A stretch of DNA of 64,000 bases from Lyophyllum atratum. Taxonomy: Eukaryota > Basidiomycota > Agaricomycetes > Agaricales > Lyophyllaceae. Numbering within the stretch: the stretch's first letter is position 1; every line of letters starts with the position of its first letter. Location of the stretch: the NCBI GenBank assembly GCA_014905825.1, contig JACGCN010000004.1, positions 496,001 through 560,000 of the forward strand, read 5' to 3'. Below, piece by piece: positions 38,831-49,913 of the stretch. Position numbers and translations under genes: made by a program. The notes beneath the pieces were generated by a model. That model ran no database searches and was not told the DNA's origin. It saw only the letters and a program-made list of their open reading frames with translations.

Positions 38831-39465
38831 AGCAAATGCGACCTGCAAGTTCTCGGGAAATGGTGGTGAGTGCTATGGTACTGCAACTGATTCTGGCAAG
38901 AATTTGTTGGAGTATTCCGATCGGAGATGCGGTGTAATCCTGCAGATCACTTACACAAGGTGCCAAGAACAGTATTTTGATGAAACAAAGCCTGAAGATA
39001 TTGTGAAGGTGCTCTTTGCGCAACACCACTATGATAAGTGAAAAATTTTGTATTTTGTTGAAACTCATAGTGTGAACAAATTCAGAATTTATTCCGTAAA
39101 GAAATGTAAAAAAACATTCACAATATTTTCACAATATGATCAGTGAATACTTTATAATATGTTCACAATATAGTGAGGTAGTCCAGACTATGGTGAAGAT
39201 ATGGTGAAAATATTCTGACTACCTGACTATATCGTGAACATATTATGAAATCTTTGCTCATTATATTGTGAAAATATTGTGAAGGTTTTTTACATATCTT
39301 TAGACAATTAATTCTGAATTTGGTCACACTATGATTTTCGATAAAATACAAGATTGGGCCTATCATATCTTTATTTATCATAGTGTTATCACACAAAGAG
39401 CACCTTTACAATATTTTCAGGCTTTGTCTCATCAAAATATTGTCCTGGGCACCTTGTGTTACTTC
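38831..39465. repeat. A/T-rich foldback (palindromic) element, copy 1
   Basis: The left arm from about 38950 (TTACACAAGGTGCC...) returns in reverse complement as the right arm ending near 39465 (...GGGCACCTTGTGTTA). The centre is near 39203, where ATATAGTGAGGTAGTC and GACTACCTGACTATAT bracket a loop of about 33 bases. The sequence is filled with CACAATAT/ATATTGTG words. The 120 bases left of the palindrome also recur in copy 2 at 49914, so the mobile or duplicated unit begins near 38831. No coding capacity. Looks like a MITE or foldback element. Confidence 0.75.
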
Positions 39466-40404
39466 CGCTTCCACATACTTATGTAACCCATATTCCCATA
39501 TATATATATACCTCGATCCCTCGTATATCACACCTCACCTCCGCTTTCCCCCCATCACGCACTCGCACCCCCACTCTTGCTATAATCAATAGTTGTCGTT
39601 CCCTTTCTCTCAGTATGTTCTTCTAAGTTAGTGTTGCCCCTAGCCAAGGGGCCTTCCATGCTGCTCAATATCCACCAAATTGCTGTCTTCTTCTTCATTA
39701 TCGGAAGAATCGGTTCCCCCAAAAAGAGGAATATCTTCATCTGAGAGGCTCCCAGCACCAGTCTCGCCAGCCTGGCGCTGTGAGGCCTGCCCATGAACCC
39801 CATAGTTGGCTGCAATTGTGATCTTATGATAGAACATATCCTGAATAAATTCATCATATCTTCAGGAAAAGAGCAGGCATTAAACATAAGGTATATCCTT
39901 TCAAGATAATTTTATAGAAGACATGGTGAAAATATACTTCATATTTGTAGCATATAACCCCTAGAAATTTCAAAGTATCCTCACACTATTTTCACAATAT
40001 GATTATGGTGCAGTGCGCTTAGTCACGGCTACTTTTGAACAACCGAAGTAGCATCTCAGAAAAATGTGTGTTTTCTTATCCCTTTGGCCAAAAGACGTAT
40101 TTTCATGAATAGAGTTGATCCCTCAGACGGATTGTCAAAATTCTCAAAAATGACTGAGTTAAGATTTTTTGGAGAGGCCAATTCCGCCACTCCCCTATAT
40201 ATGGTAATTTACATGCCAAGAAACAACCCCCAGACTTTCGGGAACCCTTCTACACATGTGATATATATTGCCTTGAACTGAATTTACGGAATTGAATTTG
40301 AGCTTCTAAGTTTGAGCTTTCCGACCAGATGACATCCATTTCGGGTATTTTTTTCTTCGCCTTCCCTGCTCGGGCTCTTGCAGCCACAGCCTTTTCTGTC
40401 CTCT
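39466..40404. other. stretch with no supported gene
   Basis: It begins with a TATATATATA run near 39500. A minus-strand frame at 39640-39837 encodes a short acidic text (SLSDEDIPLFGGTDSSDNEEE) that resembles the end of a regulatory protein, but neither start nor upstream exons can be attached. The rest carries more CACAATAT-type sequence. It may contain the C-terminal exons of the gene fragment at 40405. Confidence 0.4.
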
Positions 40405-40760
40405 TCAGTCGCCCTCCACCAGGCCCATGTCCAGCAATGCTGAGTTGTCGAAGAGATGGAGAATGTCTGGACCATATCTTTTCGTCTTGAAGTTGGCCTC
40501 GTAACTAGTGGCATCATCGATTCCAAGAGTATCCTCTGCATATTTGAAGAAGTGTGAGAGTGCAGTCCGAGTGTTGCAGGGTCGAGTGTAGGGCAGAGAT
40601 AGGGTTGAGAGTTTCCTGGATGATGTTGAAGAGTCCGGAGTTGCAGCTCGTCGTGCGAAGGCAAAGAGATCCTTCACTATTGAGGCCATATGAGTGATGT
40701 CCGATGTTAAGGTAAGCGAGAAGTTGGCAGTTGATGTCGAAGTCGAACATTGGCATATTC
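40405..40760 (-). pseudogene. fragment with a SAM-like (sterile alpha motif) domain
   Basis: The frame reads MASIVKDLFAFARRAATPDS and then a segment, ALSHFFKYAEDTLG, ATSYEANFKTKRYGPDILHL and SALLDMGLVEGD, whose helix pattern and GPDILHL...LLDMGLVEGD ending match the SAM-like domains found in accessory proteins of agaricomycetes. A TGA follows EGD directly. In the neighbouring frame the expected continuation (RLKR, then a Lys/Ala-rich run AARARAGKAKKK) goes on, so there is a frameshift or an unrecognised intron at about 40405. Role unknown. Confidence 0.4.
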
Positions 40761-41062
40761 TTGTCTGGCAGTTTATCAGATCAAAAGCTGGGAGTTGAGG
40801 AGGTTGAGTGACCGTCGCCAAGCCATCATGCTTGAGCACGCAATTAGACAGCACTAGTTACAAAAAAAAAAGTAAATGCGCACTATTCCTCAAGCCCACT
40901 GCATCGTCATAAAAGGTGTGAGGGGGAATGATTCTCTCGTGCCTCCAGGTTCTGAGTTGATATATATATATCCCCCATTGTGATCGTTCTGATACTTCTT
41001 CTCAAGGAGTCCTCGACACCATGCTAAGTCCTGAGCATGCTTGGTAAGCCCATCCTCCTTCA

Positions 41063-41480
41063 TTATATGCGCATGTAAGTTTCTCGGAGCCTTGACAGGA
41101 GGTGAGCATCATATACCGTAAATCCGTCGTCTTCTTCATCCCCACTAGTTGCTAAATCATCATCTTCTCTCAACTTCTTCTGCGTGATGTGATATGAAAA
41201 TCTGCAAGCTAATAAATTATCCAAACATACCTTGGTGTGCTTCTCGAGATGGGACAGCTCAACCACGACATTGATGGACCGTGGCAATGGACATGTGCTC
41301 ATGACGTCATACCAACTAACATTTACCATGAAAATCCGCCGGCTGCAATGCGATGACATCAGAGGTGTCAGAAAGAGGTCAGTCAGGGTCCTGACCATCA
41401 TCGGAGTGCATACAAGTTGGGCGTATTCGGGGGACTCAGTCCCTCCTACTGTCAGGATACAAGTATGGAAACCAACAACA
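41063..41480 (-). pseudogene. unidentified open stretch, possibly an exon of an accessory gene
   Basis: An uninterrupted minus-strand frame of about 139 codons reads VGGTESPEYAQLVCTPMMVR, TDLFLTPLMSSHCSRRIFMV, then VVELSHLEKHTK, and closes with an acidic block (LREDDDLATSGDEEDDGF) and SRLRETYMRI. A GTATGTTTGG donor after HTK suggests splicing. The sequence looks like protein but I cannot place it in a family. The neighbourhood (38.5-56 kb) is accessory. Confidence 0.3.
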
Positions 41481-42107
41481 CAAACTGAGTATTTACTAAC
41501 TACTACGGGGATATATATACAAAAGGATACATAGGAGTCCGGCGAGTTTGGTAGTGTACATAGTCATCTGAGAATGTTCATGGGGTTTGTTAGGGATAGA
41601 GACTTGTCTCAAGACAAATAGGAATAATAGACTGGAATGCAGAGTAAAGACAAAGAGAACGACGAAGGTACCGGATGGTCGAATCGAGGCAACGGTCACA
41701 GAGAGGAAGAGACGAGGGTGCGGCAGGGTGATCACCGGACATTGTGACGCAAATCATGATGTGAAGAAAGCATGATACACGGTTTAGTCACACAAAAATG
41801 GGGGTTGAGATCAGACGAGAGACTGTTGTAACTGCTCGTATTTCTCTGAGAGTAGCTCCTACATACATACACGATATATATACGAGCTCAGATGTCAACT
41901 GTACAGTAGGGAATCAAGGTTTGGAGTCCGAGAGCGAGTCAGATAGGGTAGAGGGTGATACAAGTACATTAAGAGTGGTTAGGGGATCGCGCGCCCGGGA
42001 CCGTCGAGAACAAGAGGTAGCGGGCGCGGTCGACCGATCATTGTGACGTGAAGTGAGTCGAGGGAGCCTGAGGGCGGACGAGGTCAAGCTTCCCTTACAC
42101 ATGACAC
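41481..42107. other. stretch with no recognised gene
   Basis: About 630 bases. Two places have TATATATAC runs (41513 and 41873) preceded by CTCCTACAT/CTACTACGG-like words and followed about 200 bases on by ...ATTGTGACG (41741 and 42041). The two halves may therefore be an old, diverged duplication. No coding signal. Confidence 0.35.
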
Positions 42108-43478
42108 CTACAGAGTCAACCAAGAAGCTGAGCCAAGGAGCGATGGAAGGAAGCTATTGCGGACGCCGTCACTACAAAGAGGAATTTCCGGTTAGATTGA
42201 TAACAGACATTGAAGGCCTTGCCACTCACAGTTTCTCCGCCGCAACGGGGATCCATCGTTTTTGCTCCTGATACCAAAGGGCATCCCTGCTTGCCTCTCC
42301 GGTGACTGCGGAGAAAAGATCTTGGGCAAATTTTGAGTGTACTCGCCAGAAGGGCTGGGCGCCTCCGTACAGTGGGTGGTCTGCAATGCTTGCAGAGACG
42401 AGCTACATTACACCGTGATGAGATCAAAAGAATGATGCAAATGAGCAGGCACTTACCATGACAAGTCCTACGATACACACTTTGGGCGGGAACCACGTCT
42501 TGTACATTCTGCTCTCCAAATTGACCTCGGCCTCTGCAATAATCTTCGGTATGCAAATTATGACCCCTGGATGGGCCATCCATTTTTCCCAAGCATCCAA
42601 CAGATTATTTTCCCCTCCGGGCTTCTTGAAAAACAACACGTAGATCCAATTGAGGAAGAGATCCCCATAGGGACTCCCCTAATTCCAGATTGTCAGAAGG
42701 AGAAAAATTAAACCGATAGGTGCACATACCCCTTCCAACCGCCCAAACAGCGTCGTGACTATGGGTGGAACATCCTGTATGTGTTCGCAGTTTTCGAGGA
42801 CGAAGGCGATCAGATCTTCGAACCGCCTAGCCAGGCTATTCCCGGTAGCAGGTACCTCGTTGAACTCTGGCCTGGACTTTATATCGGACAAAGCAACTTG
42901 TGCGGCTGCAAATTGCTTTTCGAATCACGCCGTAAGATGTATACAGCAGGCCTTCTTTAAAGCCGGAGCGCGTGGATCGGTATAAGCATTGACTGGTTCA
43001 CATTATCAAACCTCAACCAAAATAATAGCTCTGATGACTTACATTGGTGGAGGTGGCGAATGCCGGAACTCAAGCTCGAGATAACGACCACTGCGGTCCG
43101 TTCCAGATAATCATATGTCCGAGCACTGATGTTCACACGCTCATCCTCAGTGGTTGGGACAAGGATGGAGAAAAGCTTTTCTTCAAATATTAGCAAGGCC
43201 ATGGTAGGAACTAGCATGGGAAATACCTTTTCTTCAAACATCGAGAGAGCGATGGCTGCTGCTGTAACATAAGTGGAGATCTCTGACAACTCCGTATCTT
43301 TGTCGACCTTTGCTGGGTCTGCGTTAACCGTCTCACTGTGAATGGAGAGGGAAGTGGCCCTAGAGATGTTATCCGCCAACCCCTGGGCCAAGCCCAACAA
43401 AGTCTTGGTGGGATTCAGGATCGGGAAGGTGGTGCGTGGGGTGAACCTGGAGGAAGAAGTCATTGAGGTTATGCGCAA
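42108..43478 (-). pseudogene. agaricomycete protein of unknown family, with one in-frame stop
   Basis: About six exons make a protein of roughly 390 residues without a domain I can name. Text in order: TSSSRFTPRTTFPILNPTKT, LLGLAQGLADNISRATSLSI, ELSEISTYVTAAAIALSMFE, SARTYDYLERTAVVVISSLS, FNAYTDPRAPALKKACCIHL, then a TGA at 42925-42927, and without a break in similarity of style FEKQFAAAQVALSDIKSRPE, SLARRFEDLIAFVLENCE, DVPPIVTTLFGRLEG, SPYGDLFLNWIYVLFFKKPG, ESRMYKTWFPPKVCIVGLV and PFWRVHSKFAQDLFSAVTGE, ending SASWLTL. The TGA sits where CGA (Arg) would continue the frame, so a single C-to-T change explains it. Mostly helical, no signal peptide. The start could also be the Met at 43463. Confidence 0.55.
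43176..43277 (-). repeat. 17-codon tandem duplication coinciding with a possible intron
   Basis: On the minus strand two 51-base units follow each other: ALSMFEEKVFPMLVPTM and ALLIFEEKLFSILVPTT. Both contain TTTGAAGAAAAG. The stretch 43226-43176 begins GTATTT and ends GAAAAG, so it also reads as a 51-base intron whose removal keeps the frame. The exact duplicated limits are uncertain by a few bases. Confidence 0.6.
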
Positions 43479-43751
43479 TATTATTGGTTTAGGAAGAAAT
43501 GAGGGGACACTGCATCAGTAGTTTAACAAATAGCTTTTTCCCGCTGCTACAAGTGTAAAAAGTGGGAAAAAGCGGGAAATCAGGGAGGCAAAAAAGCCAG
43601 GTGTCTAATACTGAAAAGCTCGCTTTTTCGGAGGCGGCTGAGAGCAAAGAAAAAGTGGAAAATCTACAAAAAGCTAGGAAAAGCGAAATAAGTATCCACA
43701 GGGTTTATGTAGGCAAGTAGTTAAGAATGTCTAGATGTGTGAAATACACGA
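43479..43751. other. short intergenic stretch with repeated AGCTTTTT/AAAAAGC words
   Basis: About 270 bases between two minus-strand genes. It contains TAGCTTTTTCCCGC, AGTGGGAAAAAGCGGG, AAAGCTCGCTTTTTCGG and AAAAAGCTAGGAAAAGCG. Similar words (TAGCTTTTTGAC twice) occur at 49559-49590 beyond the Plavaka transposase. They could be subterminal repeats of one large element spanning about 43.5-49.6 kb, but no matched termini or duplication were found. Confidence 0.4.
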
Positions 43752-46006
43752 TCAAGCACGAGACTTCACTGGGCTACAAAAATCGAAGACGAGAGCACGG
43801 TTATTGTCCAGGATTGACAGATCAGCATCGTGCGTATCATCTTCACTGCCATCGGACCCTCCCAAACAGGCATCCACAAACTCTTTCCAGTGTGTACCTG
43901 AGACGCCATTCTTACCATGAAACCCATTGTAATATATCCCAACTTTCGATCCCCAGAACTCTTTCGAAAAATCTTTTGGCTTCTCCTCGGAGCGAGGTGG
44001 CTTCGCAAGGTGCCTGACAGTGCGCTCGAGCTGAAGCAAAAGGTGTGAGCCACTGTTCTGTTACTGCTTGACCTGTACTTACAGCCGCCATGATCAATGC
44101 AACCAATCCTTTTGGATACCCATTGTCCGAGGCCGAGCCTGTCCTGAGGGTAAGGAGAGGGGCGGCAAGGCCGATAACGAAAGGAGAAAGCAGGCGGCCT
44201 TCAGGAAACTATGTCCATCAGTCGTCATCACATTAACTCAACAATAATCACTTACTCGATACTCTGGATCATTCTGCTCGACTGGGGAATCGATGGGAGA
44301 CGGGACTTTGAAGAAAAGCGGCCCATCAACGCGTCGGGACCACCGAAGCCAATCTTTAGCTGCTTGTTCGCCTTCGAGTGTCCTGAGGTGCTTTTCGACA
44401 ATGGTGATGGCATTTGAACCTATACTGGATCGTTTTTCGTTGACCCGATTATACGCCTGAACAGAATGGCATACGTATCAAGGTCGTGGAATGAAATCGA
44501 GTAAGATGACGTACCAAGAAGTGGATGCTATCCGACGAGGTCACCTCGTACTCGAAATCAGGATAAACCTCTTCGACAATGACTTGAAGTAAGGTAACAA
44601 ACTCATTGCTACCCTTGCAGAAGGTGTCGAATGGCTGATCAGAGGTGAAGAATTTGTCATACAGTGTCGGGAGGAAGGTTGTTCGCCACTTTTCTCGCAC
44701 GAATTCGGGAAGATCGGACATCCGGACGCTGTTGCCGTTCAAACGTTTGGCTTTAGGCTTCGCATCGACAGCTGTTTTAACTGACAGGGGGGCTTTGTTA
44801 CGTTTTCCCGTCTTCATTGGCATGGACTCTTCCTCATCTTTGGCTGCCTTGACTGGGATCTTCATCTTCACAGCACTCTTCTTCGCAGCCGGGCGAGGGA
44901 CAAATTCCTTATCGCTCTCGACGATGGAAACGAGCTTTGATGGATATGAATCAGAGAAATTTAACAAGTAATCCAAGAATGGCCTACATCATTTCGGCGC
45001 GAGAGATCTTGTTTTGCTTGCTGAGCAGCCTTCGTTAGCTCCTCTTGAGAGAGTGTGTGAGGGGCAGGCTTCGATGAGGGAGGGAATGGGTTGACAGCCT
45101 CCGCGTCAGAATCTTCCAGTCCACCACTTGAAATTTGGAGCTGCGTTCGCTTTTCCACCGGTTCCTTGATTGGTTCAGCTTCCGAGTTCGAATCTGGAAG
45201 AAGACCGGATGCGAAGATGACATTTTGGGAAGTCCTGTCATCTCATCAATCAGCATCATTCATAAAACTCCGAGCAGCGACTCACTTCTTCCCACCTTTC
45301 CCTTTCTTCTTACCACCGTCTAAGTGTGCTTGGAGGGCTTTGAGTTTCTTTTGGAGCATCTTGTTGGCTTCCTGTCAGGTGCGATCAGTACTGTGCTAGC
45401 CTCAATTCAACCTGCAAATCTAACCTTCAGTGTCAATGCTTCAGCCTCACCATCTGATGAATCCTCGACATCCGCATACCCGGTAGATTCTTCACCACTT
45501 TCACTCTCGAGTTCGGCGAAAGTCCTGATGGTTCGTGCCGCAGTTTCTGCCCGGTCGATGTCCTCATCACTGTCCATCCACGCCAATGTGCGATGATTTC
45601 TCTCGGCAAGTTTGTCCTGTTGCTGTTTTTCCGCTTCTGCCTTGGCTTTATCGGCAGCCATCTCCTCCTTAGTTCGTCGTCTCCGTTTCTGAGTTGCGGC
45701 AGCAGGGGTCATCACATGGGCTCGGCCCGAGCGTCGCACCGCAGCCTGAGGCTCAGCCGCTTTTCCATCTTTCTCTGTCCTTGTCTTCTTAGTAACGACT
45801 ACGTGTTCGGACTCGACAGTGGGTGAGTCATTGATTCTCTGCTGGCGTTTGGACTTGCTGACGGTAACTTTAGCTTTCTTTCCTTTGACAGGCTGTTCCG
45901 CATCCAGAGTGTCGATAATGTCAGCCTGACGTGACGGCTCGTCGTTGGGGGCAGTGTTGGCGGCAGCATTCCGAGTCGCAGAGACATTGGCACGGGCACG
46001 AGCCAT
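43752..46006 (-). CDS. agaricomycete protein of unknown family with basic/acidic N-terminal half
   Basis: From the ATG at 46006 the protein starts MARARANVSATRNAAANTAP and has a long low-complexity N-terminal half with nuclear-type basic clusters (KKAKVTVSKSKRQQR, QKRRRRTKEEMA) and acidic Ser-rich patches. Introns lead through LQKKLKALQAHLDGGKKKGK, KTSQNVIFASGLLPD and RMSDLPEFVREKWRTTFLPT to a folded-looking C-terminal half: LYDKFFTSDQPFDTF, EVYPDFEYEVTSSDSIHFL, AYNRVNEKRSSIGSNAITIV, VDGPLFFKVPSP, LLSPFVIGLAAPLLTLRTGS, GYPKGLVALIMAALERTVRH and KDFSKEFWGSKVGIYYNGFH. I recall this C-terminal pattern as frequent in mushroom genomes but without a known function. Open throughout, about 580 residues. 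Divergent from the Plavaka transposase (293 bases between ATGs). Confidence 0.6.
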
Positions 46007-46299
46007 CCTTCGGAGAGTCGGGTAGGATTTAATGAAGTGCTTGTTGTGACGAAGTAAGCAGTGTTCGGAGACGAGGTCGAACGCAGTGGAGGTTGGACAT
46101 GGGTCAAGAACTTGTCGGGTTGGAAAGCCTTGTTATGTTGGGGTGTCAGCTCGTGTTTGTTTCGTTGGGGAGGGTCCAGGAATGTATTGCTTGCGGTGAA
46201 TTGAGATATTTAGTTCGCTTTTTGGCTGGTCGGATCTTGGCGTCAAAGAATCCCCAAAGACGCTTCTTGGTTGGTCGTATTTCCTGACCGATTCCTCGC

Positions 46300-49200
46300 A
46301 TGCCTGGAGATTTCCCTTGCGCTCATCCTGGCTGCCATCGTACCTTTACATGTCCGAATGGTCGTACACAACACTACAATGCTCATCATCGTCCTCTTTC
46401 TCCTGATTCTGAACCTGATTCAGCTCATCAATTTCACTTCGCATATCACCCGAAGCTCAATGGTATGTATTGTCCCATCTTACAGGAAATTTTTCGCTCA
46501 TAACGTCTTCCAGCTTTGCCATGTGACGAGGACGGAAATTTTCTACCTGAGCATGCTCGACCGCCACCGCCTTCTGCCCCTGATGCAACCGAAGATAATG
46601 CGTGGCATCCATTTGAAGATCGACTTGCATTCGACTGGGCCCATTACCATTTCACAGAACTGCAGTCATCCGAGCGAAAAATCAACAAGGGCTTGGACCT
46701 CTGGCTGGCAACAACTTTGAAGGCTGGTGACGACACACCATTACCTTGGTCTTCGGCAGAGGAAATGTATCGAACAATTGATGCAATTCAAGAAGGAGAT
46801 GCACCATTCGAGACCATTTACTTCAAATATTCAGGCCCAATTCGTCCAAACCCGCCTGCCTGGATGACACAGACATACGAACTCTATACACGAAATTCTC
46901 GGACCCTCTTGCACCATCAGCTTGCTACGACCGACTTTGCGAGCATGTTCAACCCAAAACCTTACCGACAGTTCGATCATAGAGGTGACCGGGTGTGGTC
47001 TAACCTGATGTCTGGAGATTGGGCATGGAATGAATCTGTATGTAGTCGATAAGTATGTCGTATAATGCCGCTAATCATGTCCTCAGGATAAAATTGCCGA
47101 AGATAAACGTACACATGGGGCCATGCTTGTACCCATCATTTCCGGCAGTGATAAGACAACGGTTTCCGTCGCCACGGGACATCAAGAGTATCACCCGGTC
47201 TACCAGTCACCTGGAACTATCACAAATACAGCTCGACGCGCTCACGGAAATGCAGTCCTTCCCGTTGCATTCCTTCCTATCCCAAAAAGTATGTCGCAAA
47301 TCTTTACCTTCGCGTGTCACTACCTCGAGTTATTGAATCAAATTTCCTCAACATAGGAAACAAACGCCAACGAAAGCGCCCTGAATACCAGCTTTTTGTT
47401 CAGCAGATGTATCACATGTGCCTAGCCCAGATCTTTGCACCGCTTCGAGCAGGAATGACCGTTCCCGAGGTCGTCCGTTGTCCTGATGGTCATTTCAGGA
47501 GAGCAATCCACAGCCTTGGCCCGTATATCGCTGATTATCCTGAACAAGTTTGGCTGGCAGGCATTGTTCAAGGCTGGTGTCCAAAGTATGTATCGTGATC
47601 GTTCAGATCCAACTTCAATTTGAGCTGAGTGACTTCTTAGATGCGAGGCGAGTCCAGATAACCTGGATGGTAATCCCGGGGAAACACGTCGTCGAAGGCA
47701 TGAAAGAACCGACTTCATCATCAAATGCTTTGATCCAGGCACCGTCTGGGAGGATTACGGGATCCGAAGTGATATCGTTGTAAGTATCTCTATTTAAAAA
47801 ATTCTGCCCAAGCTAACCTAGCTCGTAGCCGTTTACACACGGGTTTCCGTGCACTGACATCCAGACCCTTCTATCACCGGATCTTCTTCATCAGCTCATC
47901 AAGGGTACTTTCAAAGACCATTTGGTAACATGGGTGAATGAGTACCTCCATGTCAAGTATGGTGAGACTCGAGCACTCGGAATAATTCATGACATTGATC
48001 GACGGTATGTAAGAGGCTAAGAGCACCTCGTTCAAATTATATCTAAATGAAATTGGTTTTCACTAGGATCTCTGCGGTCCCATCATATGCAGGTCTTCGA
48101 CGTTTCAGCGAGGGTAGAGACTTTGTGCAATGGACTGGGGATGATTCGAAGGCATTGATGAAGGTGCGTTTGGGTTGTATCTCTGCCAGACGTGTTGATA
48201 ACCTGCTTCACACGTAGGTCTATATCGCTGCGATTGCTGGCCACGTACCTTCGACGATGGTTCAGTGTATATCGACGCTTATGGAACTCTGCTACATATT
48301 TCGGCGAAATGCAATTACCGCGACTGCTCTTACGACCGCCGAAACGCTTCTCGGGCGATTCCATGAACTGTGATGTATCTTTATCACTGAAGGTGTCCGC
48401 GAGTCGATCTCCTTACCACGCCAACATGCTCTCATTCATTATCCCACTTCGATCATCCTGTTTGGGTCCCCCAATGGCTTATGCTCGTCAATAACAGAGT
48501 CAAAGCACATCAAAGCTGTGAAAGAGCCTTGGCGTCGGTCAAGTCGATTCAGGGCGCTCATCCAGATGCTACGGACGATCATCCAGTTGGAAAAGCTTGC
48601 TGCGTTACGGCGCAGATTTTTACAGGAAGGGTTGCTTCGTGGCAGCACAGCAGGTCATTTTGCTTCGAATCCAGATGGCGAAAGTGAGCTCACATGCGAG
48701 GGTGATGAGGATGCTCAAGAGAAGCATGGTGTCGAGGAGCGTTTAGGCGACGCCGGGCCTGAGAATGGACTGCAGTCTCTTTCATCAATCACACTAGCGG
48801 CTGCACCAGGTATTATGAACCATGACTGCTAAGTCAGGTATATATACTGATCTGTCTTTTGCAGAAAGGCGGTACCCGAAAGACCTCCACAAGTTGGCGC
48901 AGCACATCAACGAACCCGATTTCCCGTTCGCGTTCAAGGCCTTCCTCTATTCCGTGCGACACCCTAATCGTCCAGTCCCGGATGATGTCTCAAATCGGGT
49001 CAATTTCGGTGGCAAGATCCATGTTTTTCATTCCGCTATTACCCGTTTCTACGCCCCCAGCGATCTCTGTGGCCCTTGTGGGATGTACCGTCAGCGCATT
49101 CGGTGCAATCCGTCATGGTATGGCCACCCCCGACACGACACTGTTTTCGTCGTCGAAGACGAAGATCAACCCGGGATGCGAGGGATGCTCATCGCACGAG

Positions 49201-49532
49201 TTCACCTCCTTTTCTCGTTCACAGATTACGAGACAAATGAACGCGGCGAACTAATTCAGTGCGCCCTTGTGAGCTGGTTTCTGCCTGCTTCAGAACAGCG
49301 TGACCCTGATACTGGGATGTGGACCGTGAAACCTGAGAGAACACGAAGGCATCGCCCAGTCCAGGTCATACCGTTGAAAAGCATCGCGAGAGGGGCTCAT
49401 CTACTGCCTAAATATGGTGTTGGGATGTTGCCCGACTACATTATGCATATCAATGCCCTCGACGAGTTCCATAGCTACTTCGTGAACCCGTACATAGACC
49501 ACCATTGCCATGAATTTCTAGCAGATGAGTAA
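46300..49532 (+). pseudogene. Plavaka-type transposase with one in-frame stop
   Basis: Plavaka transposases are a CACTA-related DNA transposon group of agaricomycetes. The protein starts with a C2H2-like zinc finger (PCAHPGCHRTFTCPNGRTQH), then LPCDEDGNFLPEHARPPPP, INKGLDLWLATTL, the family core SGDWAWNESDKIAEDKRTHG, VPIISGSDKTTVSVATG, EVVRCPDGHFRRAIHSLGPY, IADYPEQVWLAGIVQGWCPK, DLLHQLIKGTFKDHLVTWV, QWTGDDSKALMKVYIAAIAG, and C-terminal SSITESKHIKAVKEPWRRSS. At least nine exons can be spliced by eye. A TGA at 48371-48373 interrupts FHEL-*-CIFITEGVRES where CGA would fit. Otherwise the gene is complete to the stop at 49532 and must be recent. Terminal inverted repeats were not found. Confidence 0.8.
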
Positions 49533-49780
49533 TTTGGCCTCGTTTACTAACCCGTAGTAGCTTTTTGACTTCGTAGCTTTTTGACTTGTGCGGAACTCTG
49601 AAAGAGCCGAAAAGCGCTCAAAAGTGACAAAGTAAAATGCTAGATTGCTGATGTGGAACACTTGTATGCTCAATGGTTGGACACTTATACGCCTGTTTTT
49701 AGGAGGAGATCAGATAATGTCTGTTAATACTGGTGTATAGAGGCTGTAATCGCGCGCGTAGTTGTCACTAGATCGACAAG
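49533..49780. other. 3' flank of the Plavaka transposase
   Basis: Contains TAGCTTTTTGAC twice in 30 bases (near 49559 and 49576) and an AAAAGCGCTCAAAAG word, possible subterminal repeats of the element. No gene. Confidence 0.35.
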
Positions 49781-49906
49781 GACTCCCCACTTGCCACTCC
49801 TTTACCTCTCACTCCCCACTCCCCACTCTCACTCCCCACTCGCCACTCCTTTACCTCTCACTCCACACTCCACACTCCACACTCCTTTACCTCTCACTCG
49901 CCACTT
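49781..49906. repeat. CACTCC-rich minisatellite
   Basis: About 125 bases composed of repeats of CACTCC/CCACTC with the longer unit CCTTTACCTCTCACTC occurring three times. One strand is almost purine-free. It directly abuts the second copy of the foldback element. Confidence 0.85.
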
Positions 49907-49913
49907 TGCCTTG

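Noticed and set aside
49781..49906. CRISPR-like array or telomere-like repeat
   Set aside because: The repeat is a simple CACTCC/CCTTTACC minisatellite with no spacers, in a eukaryotic genome, and not the TTAGGG-type telomere repeat.
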